The notes: generated by a model from the sequence alone, not told the origin. A stretch of DNA of 58,925 nucleotides from Pseudomonadota bacterium (GCA_027621405.1 JAQCBT010000021.1:1-58925); one strand, 5' to 3'. Shown: positions 26,359 to 35,762, numbered from the stretch's first letter. Program-made: numbers and translations.

Positions 26359-27624
26359 TTAGTTAACTATCGCCTCGTATACAACCCGTTGTGCCACGTT
26401 GTTGTTGAACGGTGATTGTGGTCCGCCTCGCTTCTGCTCCATGTAGAGCATGTAGAAGTCATTGTCGTGATCCACTACCACGATGGTGCCGCCGATGCCG
26501 CGCCAGCCGAAATTGAAGGGGCCGTCAGGATCATCGGTAGTGGGCTGGATATGGAAGCCTAAACCCCAGTCGCCTCTGTCGCCGTAGAAGAAATACTCGC
26601 GCGACACATCGGGGCCCATATGCTTGACCAGCATCTGCTCCAGGGTGCTTTCATCGATGATGCGTTGGCCGCGGTATTCACCGCGATTGAGCAGCATCTC
26701 CGCGAAGCGCACATAATCTTCGGTCGTGGAGTTGAGTCCGCCATCGCCAGACAGCATCTTTCCTGGAATGGTGTTGTCGGGCATCTCACCGTGAACGGGT
26801 TCTGCTACCCGGTATTTCTTCTGGGGTGGAACCCAGAATGTGGTTTCGTCCATTCCCAGTGGATCGAAGATTCTTTCCTGCAGAATCAGGTCCAGTGTCT
26901 TGCCGCCAGCCACTTCCAGTACAGCGCCCAGCACCGAGGTGGAGTGGCCGTAATGCCAGGCTGTGCCTGGTTCGAAGTAGACCGGGAGTTCGCCGAGGGT
27001 GGCAGCCCAATCCTGCAGCATCATGTCGCCGCGCAGGTTCTCCCCATACAACTTGCCCAGCGCACTGTTGGGGGAGAAGAATTCCTGAATGACCCCGGAT
27101 TCATGGGTGAGCAGATTGCGGATAGAGATGCTGCGTTCCGCCGGTCGAGTCTGGCCGGTTTCCTGGTCCATGACTTCCAGGTCGGCAAAGGCCGGGATGT
27201 ATTTTTCAACTGGATCGTCGAGACCGATAAGACCATCTTCCACCATGCTCATCACTGCGACGGAGATGATTGGCTTGGTCATGGAATAGATGCGGAAGAT
27301 AGTGTCCTTGTTTACTGGTCGAACACCCTCGGCGGTTTGATAGCCAACCGATTCAAGAACGCCGACACCCTCGCTATTGCCGACGAGAATCAGGGCGCCA
27401 TTGAGGAATCCACCGTCCACAGCTTCCTGCATGCCAGCCTTGATCGAGTCGATTTCAGACTGGTCGATGCCGAAATTGCTGGGATGGATCATCTTGATGG
27501 ACGTGGCCAACACTTCGTCGTGATCATCGGCGTATGCGAGGCCGTTAATGGCCAGGCTGCCTGCAAGTATGAGCCTGCACAGATGATCAGACAGGCCTGC
27601 GCGTGGTTTAAGGGATAGTTCCAT
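26359..27624 (-). CDS. Beta-lactamase-related serine hydrolase, exported
   Basis: A 421-aa protein of the class C beta-lactamase/esterase EstB family. It has a long signal-like N-terminus (hydrophobic segment residues 17-31, ending AYA). The catalytic SxxK is SMTK in FRIYSMTKPIIS near residue 114, with a Tyr motif in WHYGHST near residue 205. A C-terminal GWRGIGGT replaces the usual KTG/HTG. It may be a periplasmic esterase or peptidase; the substrate is not predictable. The neighbouring DUF3501 operon ends at a separate terminator, so this gene has its own promoter. Confidence 0.82.
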   Translation of the reverse strand: MELSLKPRAGLSDHLCRLILAGSLAINGLAYADDHDEVLATSIKMIHPSNFGIDQSEIDSIKAGMQEAVDGGFLNGALILVGNSEGVGVLESVGYQTAEGVRPVNKDTIFRIYSMTKPIISVAVMSMVEDGLIGLDDPVEKYIPAFADLEVMDQETGQTRPAERSISIRNLLTHESGVIQEFFSPNSALGKLYGENLRGDMMLQDWAATLGELPVYFEPGTAWHYGHSTSVLGAVLEVAGGKTLDLILQERIFDPLGMDETTFWVPPQKKYRVAEPVHGEMPDNTIPGKMLSGDGGLNSTTEDYVRFAEMLLNRGEYRGQRIIDESTLEQMLVKHMGPDVSREYFFYGDRGDWGLGFHIQPTTDDPDGPFNFGWRGIGGTIVVVDHDNDFYMLYMEQKRGGPQSPFNNNVAQRVVYEAIVN

Positions 27625-27720
27625 GTTCTCAATCCTCTTTTATTCGTGTAAGGGACTGGCGCGGTGCGGCCAGGCCCCGGCCTCTATTGGGTAGAGAGGG
27701 GGTTTGATACTAGCCCAATG

Positions 27721-27754
27721 AAAAAAGCCCCACAACGGCTATGCGTTGTGGGGC
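27721..27754 (-). terminator. Rho-independent terminator of the rubrerythrin operon
   Basis: GCCCCACAAC (27727-27736) pairs perfectly with GTTGTGGGGC (27745-27754); the A-run at 27721-27726 is the U-tract on the minus strand. It sits 27 bp after the DUF3501 stop. Confidence 0.92.
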
Positions 27755-27781
27755 CCTGTACGAGAGACGGTTTCTGGCGGC

Positions 27782-28399
27782 TCAGGCGAAGTCGCGGAGC
27801 AGGGACTCGGTAATCGCTTCCGGCAGCGCATCTGTTTCGTAGGGATAGTTGAGGTGCTCGCTGCGGATGACCCACTGTGCGCCATTGCGCGCAGCTTCGA
27901 TCATCTCGTCGGTAAATTCATAGCGCAGGAAATGCACCGAAGATGTCTTCTCGGTGGTGGAGCGGGGTAGGTCCTCATTTGCGATCGGATACACAGGATC
28001 GAAACCGGCGATCTGGATGGAGATCAGTTCTTCGATTCCGATGAGTTGGCGTAAGCGTTCCTTGCGCTCGTTCTCATCGGGATATTCCAGCATGAAGGTG
28101 ACCTTCAGATTCTTGCCGTCCGGGATCAGGGGGTTGTAGGCCTCCAGTTCCTCCTGCAGGTCGTCGAATCCGGTGATCTTCTCAGCCCTGATCAATTCCA
28201 GTACCTGGTAGCGCATCACCATGTAGTCTTCGAAGTGCAACATGGCATTGGGACCAAGTGGTACACGACGGGGTTTCTTGTGCTCCATGATGGCCTTGCG
28301 GATCATGGGACGCTGTGCCTCGTAGGCTTCGATTGACAGCAGGTCCGCCAGGGTAATTTTCTTCATTGCGATTCTGTCCTGAGTGATTACATCTTGCAT
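27782..28399 (-). CDS. DUF3501 family protein
   Basis: A 205-aa soluble protein with HKKPRRVPLGPNAMLHFED and YMVMRYQVLELIRAEKI in its N-terminal half, the recognisable DUF3501 pattern. DUF3501 genes are regularly found with rubrerythrin and a GlpC-like Fe-S protein; function is unknown but the context implies peroxide or redox defence. A second start at 28366 (MKKITLADLL) looks closer to the family N-terminus. It follows the Fe-S gene after 3 bp, so coupled translation is likely. Confidence 0.85.
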   Translation of the reverse strand: MQDVITQDRIAMKKITLADLLSIEAYEAQRPMIRKAIMEHKKPRRVPLGPNAMLHFEDYMVMRYQVLELIRAEKITGFDDLQEELEAYNPLIPDGKNLKVTFMLEYPDENERKERLRQLIGIEELISIQIAGFDPVYPIANEDLPRSTTEKTSSVHFLRYEFTDEMIEAARNGAQWVIRSEHLNYPYETDALPEAITESLLRDFA

Positions 28400-28402
28400 G
28401 AG

Positions 28403-29740
28403 TTAGATTCCGTAAGCCAGGCGTAACAGGTCGATCGGGTGACTTGTCTCCTTGCCGGAGTCGAGATTGTTTTCCAGGTGTCTGCCGGCGACGGGACAAT
28501 CGCTGCCGTAGTAGTCGGCTTCCTGCTGTTCGATTTGGCGAATGATTGGCTTCGCAATCTTGTTGGCAAATTGCAGGGTTTCCTTCTTGACGCCGTAGGT
28601 TCCGTCGTGACCGGAACAGCGCTCGATGGACTTCACTTCGGTGTCCTCGATCAGTTCCAGGATCTGCCGGGTTTTCGGACCGATGTTTTGTACTCGCTGA
28701 TGGCAGGCCACGTGGTAACTGACATTGCCAAGTTTGGTCTTGAAGTCTGTTCGCAGCTTGCCATCCTTGTGCAGTTTATGCAGGTACTCGAACGGGTCAT
28801 GGAACGCGGCGGCTACTTCCTGGACTGCCTCGTCGTCAGGATACATCAGGGGTAGTTCCTGCTTGAACATCAGTACGCAGGATGGAACAGCGGCCATGAT
28901 GGCATAGCCTTCCCGCGCGAGCCTCTGCAGCACGGGGATATTCTGCTCCTTGAGTTTGTTAACTGTTGCCAGGTCACCTAGTTCAAGCTTGGGCATGCCG
29001 CAGCAATGCTCGCGTTCAGGTAGTACGACTTCCACGTTGTTATGTTCGAGCACCTTGATCACACTGTCGGCAATATGAGGTTCGTTATAATTGCAGTAGC
29101 AGGTGGTGAAGAGGGCAACCTTGCCAACGGATTGTTTTGGCTCGGCCTTGCTGTCTGGATCGAATACCTTGACAGCGTTGGCCTTGCGTGCGGTCTGCGA
29201 AGAGTAGTGCGGCAGTCTGGCATCCTTGTGAATACCAAACGTGCTATCGAGCATGCCTCTTATCGCTGAGTTCTTGTTGCCACCGTTGACCAGTGAATTG
29301 ATCAGCGGTTTCGAAGCCAGCTTACCCACCATGTCCGTGCTGGTAATGATGCTGTCGCGGAATTTGGTATCGCCTTTCCTGAACTTTATGGCCTTGGCCC
29401 GCAGCATCAGGTGCGGGAAGTCCACGTTCCACTCATGGGGTGGGACGTAAGGGCATTTCGTCAGATAACACAGGTCACACAGGTAACAGTGATCCACTAC
29501 CTTTGTGTAGTCAGCCACAGCCACGCCATCAACTTCCATGGTGTCGCTTTCATCGACCAGGTCAAACAGGGTGGGGAAGGCGTTGCAGAGGCTCACGCAG
29601 CGTCGGCAGCCATGGCAGATATCGTAAACCCGTTCCAGTTCCTTGTTGAGCAAGTCTTCGTCCCAGAACTCGGGGTCGTTCTGGTTTAGCGGGTGTCTTG
29701 TAGGCGCGTCGAGACCGCCTTCTCTACCATTCTCTGCCAT
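28403..29740 (-). CDS. Fe-S oxidoreductase, GlpC/HdrD-like (2x 4Fe-4S, CCG domains)
   Basis: A 445-aa electron-transfer protein. Two [4Fe-4S] sites lie near the N-terminus: CHGCRRCVSLCNAFP (residues 39-53) and CYLCDLCYLTKCPY (residues 81-94). Cys-rich CCG-type motifs follow: TTCYCNYNEPH, REHCCGMPKLELGD, HVACHQRVQNIG and RCSGHDGTYG. This is the heterodisulfide-reductase D type; it has no membrane segment. With rubrerythrin upstream it probably passes electrons for peroxide reduction, an inference from recurring gene context. Confidence 0.88.
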   Translation of the reverse strand: MAENGREGGLDAPTRHPLNQNDPEFWDEDLLNKELERVYDICHGCRRCVSLCNAFPTLFDLVDESDTMEVDGVAVADYTKVVDHCYLCDLCYLTKCPYVPPHEWNVDFPHLMLRAKAIKFRKGDTKFRDSIITSTDMVGKLASKPLINSLVNGGNKNSAIRGMLDSTFGIHKDARLPHYSSQTARKANAVKVFDPDSKAEPKQSVGKVALFTTCYCNYNEPHIADSVIKVLEHNNVEVVLPEREHCCGMPKLELGDLATVNKLKEQNIPVLQRLAREGYAIMAAVPSCVLMFKQELPLMYPDDEAVQEVAAAFHDPFEYLHKLHKDGKLRTDFKTKLGNVSYHVACHQRVQNIGPKTRQILELIEDTEVKSIERCSGHDGTYGVKKETLQFANKIAKPIIRQIEQQEADYYGSDCPVAGRHLENNLDSGKETSHPIDLLRLAYGI

Positions 29741-29823
29741 GGAAAACGATCCGGATTAGTGCAAAAGAGGGATCTGCCTGAGGGCCTGCCACCTGAACAT
29801 GCAGGTGGCAGGTCAGCTGGTGC

Positions 29824-30243
29824 TTAATCGTTCAGAGCGTCGAGGGCTTTCTGGAATCGGTTGGCGTGTGAGCGCTCGGCTTTAGCCAGAGTTTCCATCC
29901 AGTCAGCAATCTCATCGAAACCTTCGTCGCGGGCATCCTTGGCCATGCCAGGATACATGTCGGTGTACTCGTGGGTTTCACCAGCGACTGCTGATTTCAG
30001 GTTGTCTTCGGTGCTGCCAATAGGCATGCCAGTGGCAGGGTCGCCAACTGCTTCAAGATATTCCAGGTGGCCGTGGGCGTGGCCAGTTTCACCTTCTGCT
30101 GTTGAGCGAAACAGGGCTGAGACATCGTTATAGCCTTCCACATCAGCCTTCTGGGCGAAATACAGATAGCGGCGATTGGCCTGGGATTCACCGGCGAAAG
30201 CCGCCTTCAGATTTTCTTCAGTCTTGGATCCTTTCAAAGACAT
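29824..30243 (-). CDS. Rubrerythrin without rubredoxin domain
   Basis: A 139-aa ferritin-like di-iron protein that reduces hydrogen peroxide. Diiron ligands lie in [16 protein letters not shown] (Glu), [12 protein letters not shown] (Glu-x-x-His), [14 protein letters not shown] (Glu) and [12 protein letters not shown] (Glu-x-x-His). The usual C-terminal rubredoxin CxxC domain is missing, so an external electron donor is required; the adjacent Fe-S oxidoreductase is a candidate. First gene of a three-gene operon, divergent from oxyR. Confidence 0.93.
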   Translation of the reverse strand: MSLKGSKTEENLKAAFAGESQANRRYLYFAQKADVEGYNDVSALFRSTAEGETGHAHGHLEYLEAVGDPATGMPIGSTEDNLKSAVAGETHEYTDMYPGMAKDARDEGFDEIADWMETLAKAERSHANRFQKALDALND

Positions 30244-30350
30244 AGTCGTTCTCCAGTCTGGTTTGGGTTACTGCGTGAGCCGTTCAATACACCGGTTCAA
30301 GCGTACCGAGTAGTAAAACAGCGAGATTACCCTGTCTCACGGCTCTCTGC

Positions 30351-30365
30351 ATAGGGTGCCACTGT
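30351..30365. promoter_or_regulatory. Possible OxyR half-site between rubrerythrin and oxyR
   Basis: ATAG-N7-CTGT, one base from the ATAG-N7-CTAT half-site of OxyR, lies in the 197-bp divergent region. A second half-site at the right spacing is not evident. Low confidence. Confidence 0.25.
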
Positions 30366-30440
30366 ATGATTATTTTTTCATCTGTTCCAATTGATTTTTT
30401 TAATGTCTCAATCGGTTTTATCGATTAGTATTTTGACCCC

Positions 30441-31346
30441 ATGACCCCCTCAATCAAGCAATTACGCTATATCTGTGCCGTGGCAGAGCATCGGCATTTC
30501 AGCAAGGCTGCTGAGGCCAGCCATGTAACCCAGTCTACCCTGAGCGCAGCGATTCAGGAGTTGGAATCACAGCTCGGCGTCGTGATCTTCGAGCGCAGCA
30601 AGAAGAATGTCCTCATAACACCACTGGGAGAACGCCTGGTACAGCAGGCCAGGATCATTCTCGGGGATGTGGAGGATTTTGTCGGGCTGGCCAAGTCCCA
30701 TGATGAGCTGTTGGCGGGTGAGATTCGGCTGGGGGTAATCCCCACAATCGGCCCATTCCTGTTGCCACGTATGCTGGCGAAATTGCGCAAGGAATTTCCC
30801 AAGCTGAAGCTTTACCTGAAAGAGGACCTCAGCGCGCACCTGTTTCAGCAATTACAACAGGGTCAATTGGACCTCTTGATCCTTGCATTGCCATATCCTC
30901 TGCCCGAGATGGAAACCATTTCCCTGTTCAAGGATGAGTTTCTCCTGTGTCTGCCTCCCGGGCATTGCCTGGAGAAGCTTAACCAGGTCAAGCAGCAACA
31001 GCTCAAGGGCGAGAAATTATTGCTGCTGGAAGAGGGGCATTGTCTGCGGGACCACGCCCTGGAAGCCTGCAAACTGTCAACCAGTGATGCCAATCTTGTT
31101 TACCAGGGCACCTCCCTGCATACCCTGGTGCAAATGGTTGCCAACGGGCTCGGGGTAACCCTGTTGCCGGCCATGTCTATCGGTGGTGATGTGTTGGGTG
31201 ATACCCATCTGCCACTGAAACATTTCTCCAATGAGAATGTGAGCAGGGAAATTGGTATGGCCTGGCGTAAATCCGATCCGCGCCGGGAGGACTACCTGCG
31301 GTTCGCAGAATTCATTAAAGAGAATGCGCACGTGGAAGTTCTCTAG
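30441..31346 (+). CDS. oxyR: OxyR, hydrogen-peroxide-sensing LysR-type regulator
   Basis: A 301-aa LysR-family activator. The N-terminal HTH is HFSKAAEASHVTQSTLSAAI. The peroxide-sensing cysteines are both present in EEGHCLRDHALEACKL: C201 and C210, equivalent to C199/C208 of E. coli. This makes OxyR the assignment rather than a generic LysR protein. It is divergent from the rubrerythrin operon, which it probably controls, a classic LysR arrangement. Confidence 0.95.
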   Translation: MTPSIKQLRYICAVAEHRHFSKAAEASHVTQSTLSAAIQELESQLGVVIFERSKKNVLITPLGERLVQQARIILGDVEDFVGLAKSHDELLAGEIRLGVIPTIGPFLLPRMLAKLRKEFPKLKLYLKEDLSAHLFQQLQQGQLDLLILALPYPLPEMETISLFKDEFLLCLPPGHCLEKLNQVKQQQLKGEKLLLLEEGHCLRDHALEACKLSTSDANLVYQGTSLHTLVQMVANGLGVTLLPAMSIGGDVLGDTHLPLKHFSNENVSREIGMAWRKSDPRREDYLRFAEFIKENAHVEVL

Positions 31347-31372
31347 CAGGCGGATTTGGATCGCCAGGGTAG

Positions 31373-31972
31373 CTAAACGAGTTTGCTGATCGTTCTCTGC
31401 AGCGCCGGTACCGCTTCCATTTCAAACCACGGGTTTTTCTTCAGCCAGAGTTGATTGCGCGGTGAAGGGTGGGGAAGTACGAATATCTGCGGCGACAGCT
31501 CCCGCCAGTTCTGCACTCGCTCGGTCAGGGAACTGTAGTCATCTGTAAGATAATGAGCCTGGGCGTAACTTCCGATCAACAAGGTGCAGCGTATATCCGG
31601 CAATAGCGCACGTAGCTTCTCGTGCCAGGTGCTGGCGCATTCGGGGCGCGGTGGCAGGTCACCGGAGCGCCCCTTGCCTGGATAGCAGAAACCCATGGGT
31701 ATGATGGCGATGCGAGATTCGTCGTAGAACGTGTCTTCGTCCACACCCATCCATTGCCGCAAACGAACACCACTGGCGTCGTTCCAGGGAATACCGGAAG
31801 CATGTACCTTCGTGCCGGGCGCCTGGCCGACGATAAGGATACTAGCACTCCCCCTTGCACGCAGCTCCGGGCGAGGTTCGGGAATTAAACCTTCGCACAA
31901 TCGACACTGGCGAATCTCTGCCAGTAAATTTTCCAGGGAACTGCCTGGTTTTGATGCAATGACATCAGGCAT
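31373..31972 (-). CDS. Uracil-DNA glycosylase superfamily protein
   Basis: A 199-aa protein with N-terminal CRLCEGLIPEPRP, then the UDG-superfamily motif ILIVGQAPGTKVHASG (near residues 45-60) and LPHPSPRN (near residue 168) for uracil-side catalysis. It resembles the family-4-like group, but the Cys ligands of the 4Fe-4S cluster are incomplete, so function as a true uracil glycosylase is uncertain. A TATAAT lies only 6 nt before its ATG (31979-31984), suggesting a leaderless message. Confidence 0.8.
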   Translation of the reverse strand: MPDVIASKPGSSLENLLAEIRQCRLCEGLIPEPRPELRARGSASILIVGQAPGTKVHASGIPWNDASGVRLRQWMGVDEDTFYDESRIAIIPMGFCYPGKGRSGDLPPRPECASTWHEKLRALLPDIRCTLLIGSYAQAHYLTDDYSSLTERVQNWRELSPQIFVLPHPSPRNQLWLKKNPWFEMEAVPALQRTISKLV

Positions 31973-32056
31973 GCTGGCATTATAGAGGCTTTATAATTGC
32001 AGTCTAAGCGAGTGCAGGAACACAACGGCTACAGTCTGTCGGGCGGCGAGTAATCA

Positions 32057-32818
32057 ATGCGACTATATACGGTATCAGATCTGCATGTCGACTATGCGGA
32101 GAATCTGGGGTGGGTGCGCTCGCTGAGTGGTGAGGACTACTCTGGCGACCGTCTCATACTGGCGGGCGATATTACCGACGACATGGAATTGCTCCGTAGC
32201 GTACTCTCCGGTTTTGCTGCCACTTTTAAATCCGTACATTTTGTTCCTGGCAATCACGAGCTCTGGATAGACAGGGGTGACTACGCGTGTTCGCTGGAGA
32301 AGTTCGAGGCAGTTCTCGAGCTCTGCAGGGAACTGGACGTGCACGTGGACCCCTACCATGATGAAAGGCTAAGCGTACTGCCTTTGTTCAGCTGGTATGA
32401 TTTCTCCTTTGGTGAACCTGGAGTCTACCTGCGGCGCGCGTGGCGGGATTTTAGAGCTTGCGAGTGGCCGGAACATCTCGCCGATACTGGCGAATTATCA
32501 GAATATTTCCTGGAGAAGAATCTCGCTAATCTGCAGGTAGAGAATGAGCTGGTTGTCAGCTTCTCACATTTCCTTCCAAGAATAGATGTTATGCCTGACC
32601 GAATTCCCGAGAAGAGAAGAAAGGTATATCCCGTGTTGGGAAGTATGAAGCTCGGCGAACAAGTGCGGCAGTTGAAGCCAGACATTCATATTTATGGCCA
32701 TAGTCACGTTAACCAGCAAATCGAGCTGGAAGGGACGACCTACATCAATAATGCCTACGCCTATCCCAAGGAAGACAGGATTGCGCGCAAGGCTCTGCAT
32801 TGCGTTGCCGAACTGTAG
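32057..32818 (+). CDS. Calcineurin-like metallophosphoesterase
   Basis: A 253-aa protein with the five metallophosphoesterase blocks: YTVSDLHVDY (DxH), ILAGDITDD (GDxxD), FVPGNHELW (GNHE), SFSHFLPR (His) and YGHSHVNQ (GHxH). It binds two metal ions and hydrolyses a phosphoester of unknown identity. No signal peptide, so cytoplasmic. The next gene, a phosphopantetheinyl transferase, starts 30 bp later on the same strand; co-transcription is likely. Confidence 0.88.
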   Translation: MRLYTVSDLHVDYAENLGWVRSLSGEDYSGDRLILAGDITDDMELLRSVLSGFAATFKSVHFVPGNHELWIDRGDYACSLEKFEAVLELCRELDVHVDPYHDERLSVLPLFSWYDFSFGEPGVYLRRAWRDFRACEWPEHLADTGELSEYFLEKNLANLQVENELVVSFSHFLPRIDVMPDRIPEKRRKVYPVLGSMKLGEQVRQLKPDIHIYGHSHVNQQIELEGTTYINNAYAYPKEDRIARKALHCVAEL

Positions 32819-32848
32819 GTCTTATGCAAATGGGTTTGCCTGCAGGGA

Positions 32849-33631
32849 ATGATGATTAGGATGGATCTCTCAACGAATCAGATACACCTGTGGTTTGCAG
32901 ATCATGCTGACTTCGAGGTCGATGAGTTGCAGGCGAGCTGTGACGAGTGGCTGACAAAGGCGGAGCTTGTTCGCTGCAATCGCTTCCAGATCGAGAAGCG
33001 CCGCAAGGAATACCTGCTTGGCAAGATGTTGGTGAGAACTGTGTTAAGCGAGTACGGGTCATTGTCTCCCGGTCAGTGGCAGTTTACCGAGAACCAATAC
33101 GGACGGCCTTCGGTTCCAGCAGGGCTGGTAACGCCGGATATTCATTTCAACCTGAGCCATAGCGGTGAACGACTGGTGCTGGCTGTTTCAAGGATGCCGG
33201 AAATCGGTGTGGATATCGAGGCTTCGAGCCGGATGCGCCGGGTCGAGCGGATCGCGGGTCGCTATTTTTCGGAGGCGGAAATCGATGCCTTGTTGCAACT
33301 GGACAAGGAGGGACAGTTAATGCGCTTCTATGAACTGTGGACCCTCAAGGAATCCTATATCAAGGCCAGAGGCATGGGGTTGGCGCTGCCCCTGCAGAAG
33401 TTTGGGTTCGAAATCGCCAGGGAAGGTGCGATCGCTTTTCATGCCGCACGGGAACTGGACGCTGAACCGGGGCGTTGGCGGTTCTGGCAACTGGAACCAG
33501 GTGGTGACTATAAATTAGCTCTGGCGCTAAAGCCTGGCGCTGATTCTGGCGTCATTCAGATCGATTCATTCCAGCGTTCGACGGTGTCCGGCATGCGGGC
33601 TCTGGAGAGCAGGATACTGCGTCAGTCCTGA
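32849..33631 (+). CDS. Sfp-type 4'-phosphopantetheinyl transferase
   Basis: Transfers the phosphopantetheine arm of CoA to carrier proteins. The 260-aa protein has the family signatures: HFNLSHSGERLVLAV (substrate pocket), IGVDIEASSRM (Asp/Glu for magnesium) and FYELWTLKESYIKARGMG. This is the broad-specificity Sfp/EntD/AcpT type rather than AcpS. There is no NRPS or PKS in the window, so its partner is elsewhere. It is convergent with the CNNM gene, 4 bp apart. Confidence 0.92.
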   Translation: MMIRMDLSTNQIHLWFADHADFEVDELQASCDEWLTKAELVRCNRFQIEKRRKEYLLGKMLVRTVLSEYGSLSPGQWQFTENQYGRPSVPAGLVTPDIHFNLSHSGERLVLAVSRMPEIGVDIEASSRMRRVERIAGRYFSEAEIDALLQLDKEGQLMRFYELWTLKESYIKARGMGLALPLQKFGFEIAREGAIAFHAARELDAEPGRWRFWQLEPGGDYKLALALKPGADSGVIQIDSFQRSTVSGMRALESRILRQS

Positions 33632-33635
33632 ATTA

Positions 33636-34919
33636 TCAGGAATCCAGTTCCCACTCTGGATCTTCCCACATGCGTACCGTGCGGAAGACATTATCTTTCA
33701 CCTGAATGACCTCGGCGAAGTAGCCGTCAAGGCGAACGCCGATGCTGGAATCCGGGATCGACTGCAGGTATTCCATGAGCAATCCATTGAGAGTCTTCGC
33801 TCCGCGACTGTCGAGGTTCCAATTGAGGAGTCGATTGATCTCGCGAATGCTCGCGCCACCATCGATAACGTAGCTACCATCGGCCTGCATGTGGATATCG
33901 CGATTGCTGTCGGAAAGGGCGGTAGTGAATTCGCCCACGATCTCCTCAAGTATGTCTTCGAGGGTGACGATGCCGCGCACTGAACCAAATTCATCGACCA
34001 CGATTGCCATGCGCAGTTTGCGATTCTGGAAAGCGAACAGCTGTGTATGGAGAGGCGTGGACTCCGGGATAAAATAAGGGTCCGTAGTCTCCTGCACCAG
34101 CGCCGCCTTGTTGATGTGTTCCAGTTTCAGCAGGCGGCCGGCACTGCGCATGTGCAGTATGCCCACAACATTGTCTATGTCGCCGCGGTATACAGGGAGG
34201 CGTGTGTGCTGTGCGCTTGAGATCTGGTCGAGAATAGTGTCGATTTCATCGTCGATGTCCACACCCTGGATTTCGTGGCGAGGAACCATGATGTCATCTA
34301 CCTGTACCTTCTCCAGGTCGAGGATGTTGAGCAGCATGCCCTGGCGTTTCTTGGGCAGACGGCCCCTGGATTCGTGCACTACCGTTCGCAATTCTTCCGG
34401 AGTCAGCTGTTGCAGGCTGTCATCAACCTGAGGTTCAAATCCAAGCAATTTAAGCAATCCATTGGAGATGATGTTTACGATCCAGACCACCGGGTACAAC
34501 AGCCGAAGCAGCAGGCTCAGCAGTATGGACGAGGGGTAGGCAATCTTTTCCGGGTACAGGGCCGCAATGGTTTTTGGGGTGACTTCGGCAAAAACCAGTA
34601 CTATCAGGGTCAAGACCACGGCAGTCATGACAGGTGCCGGGTCACCCAGTATGATCAATGCGATATTGGTAGCAACCGAGGCCGCCAGGAAGTTAACAAA
34701 GTTGTTGCCTATCAGTATGACGCCGATCAGCTTGTCCGGTTTTTCAAGGAGTTTGCTGGCGCGTGTAGCCCCGGCATGGCCCTGCTGTTTTAGATGGTTC
34801 ATGCGATAGCGGTTCAGGCTCATCATGCCGGTTTCTGAGCTCGAGAAATAGGCAGATGCGAGCAATAAACCCGCGAACCATAAAATCAGGGAAGAGAGTG
34901 AGGGGTCCTGTCCAGTCAT
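33636..34919 (-). CDS. CNNM/CorC-family membrane protein with CBS pair
   Basis: A 427-aa inner-membrane protein. The N-terminal DUF21/CNNM membrane domain (SAYFSSSETGMMSLNRYRM at residues 22-40 is typical) has about four helices. Two CBS domains follow (MVPRHEIQGVDIDDEID; VDEFGSVRGIVTLEDIL), then the CorC_HlyC transporter-associated domain. The family is linked to magnesium and cobalt efflux. It follows the ypjD-like gene on the same strand after 6 bp, a pairing also found in Pseudomonas next to ffh. Confidence 0.92.
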   Translation of the reverse strand: MTGQDPSLSSLILWFAGLLLASAYFSSSETGMMSLNRYRMNHLKQQGHAGATRASKLLEKPDKLIGVILIGNNFVNFLAASVATNIALIILGDPAPVMTAVVLTLIVLVFAEVTPKTIAALYPEKIAYPSSILLSLLLRLLYPVVWIVNIISNGLLKLLGFEPQVDDSLQQLTPEELRTVVHESRGRLPKKRQGMLLNILDLEKVQVDDIMVPRHEIQGVDIDDEIDTILDQISSAQHTRLPVYRGDIDNVVGILHMRSAGRLLKLEHINKAALVQETTDPYFIPESTPLHTQLFAFQNRKLRMAIVVDEFGSVRGIVTLEDILEEIVGEFTTALSDSNRDIHMQADGSYVIDGGASIREINRLLNWNLDSRGAKTLNGLLMEYLQSIPDSSIGVRLDGYFAEVIQVKDNVFRTVRMWEDPEWELDS

Positions 34920-34925
34920 GGGAGA

Positions 34926-35762
34926 TCAGGCGAAAATATATTCCAGTGCGACCTTGGACCCGTAGAAGCCCAACAACAGGAGTCCAAATCCGCTGAGTGT
35001 CCAGCGAATCGCGGTGCCGCCACGCCAGCCCAGTTTATGCCGACCCCACAACAGGACGCTGAAGACTATCCAGGCCAATATTGAGAAGAACGTCTTGTGC
35101 GCTATGCCTTCCTGGCCGAAAAAATCATCGACAAACAAAACGCCGGCGATGATGCCAAGCGATAACAACAACTGCCCTGCCCACAATAATTCGAACAGGA
35201 AAATCTCCATGTCCTGCAATGGGGGCAGGCGTCGGATGAACCCTCCGGCGTGACCGTGCTTCAGTTGATAGTTCTGGTAGGCAAGAAAGCCCGCCTGCAT
35301 GGCAGCGATGGTCATGAAGCTGTAAGCCAGGATGGAAATGAGTACGTGACTGGCGACACCGGCACTGAGATCTGTGGGCGGAAAACGACTGCTTACTGTA
35401 AGTGAAACGATGATCGTCAGGATCGCCAGGGGAAACAGGCCAAGGAAGAGGTTGTCCAGGGGCTTGCGTACACTGCTGAGCAACACCAGGACTGAAACAG
35501 ATACGGCAATCAAGGTGCTGATCTCGACCACCCCGAAATGATACCCGGATGCGCTGCGAATAATGCCCGAGGCGCTAATACCATGAGCAATGACTGCCAG
35601 TATCCCGAACACGAATACCTGGCGCCGGGTTTCCTTGCTCATGGCAAGGTTCATCACCTGGAATACCAGTCCGGCGAAGTAGAAGGCGACAGCAAAAATT
35701 CCAGTAATAAGAGTGAGTTGCATCAGATCAAAAGGGGGATCAATTGGGTCAAAGTTTCGCAT
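34926..35762 (-). CDS. ypjD: YpjD/CcsA-like cytochrome c assembly-type membrane protein
   Basis: A 278-aa protein with eight likely membrane helices, of the CcsA/CcmC-like family that handles haem. The histidine in SHVLISILAYSFMTIAA and HKTFFSILAWIVF are the kind of family haem ligands. Its role in E. coli (YpjD/CorE) is unclear; a cytochrome or haem link is inferred. The start at 35762 has AGAGG only 5 nt before it. It is divergent from ffh with a shared 129-bp promoter region. Confidence 0.85.
   Translation of the reverse strand: MRNFDPIDPPFDLMQLTLITGIFAVAFYFAGLVFQVMNLAMSKETRRQVFVFGILAVIAHGISASGIIRSASGYHFGVVEISTLIAVSVSVLVLLSSVRKPLDNLFLGLFPLAILTIIVSLTVSSRFPPTDLSAGVASHVLISILAYSFMTIAAMQAGFLAYQNYQLKHGHAGGFIRRLPPLQDMEIFLFELLWAGQLLLSLGIIAGVLFVDDFFGQEGIAHKTFFSILAWIVFSVLLWGRHKLGWRGGTAIRWTLSGFGLLLLGFYGSKVALEYIFA

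Noticed and set aside
26620..27618. 332-codon plus-strand ORF across the serine hydrolase
   Set aside because: It has no family resemblance and lies entirely opposite a gene with SxxK and signal peptide.
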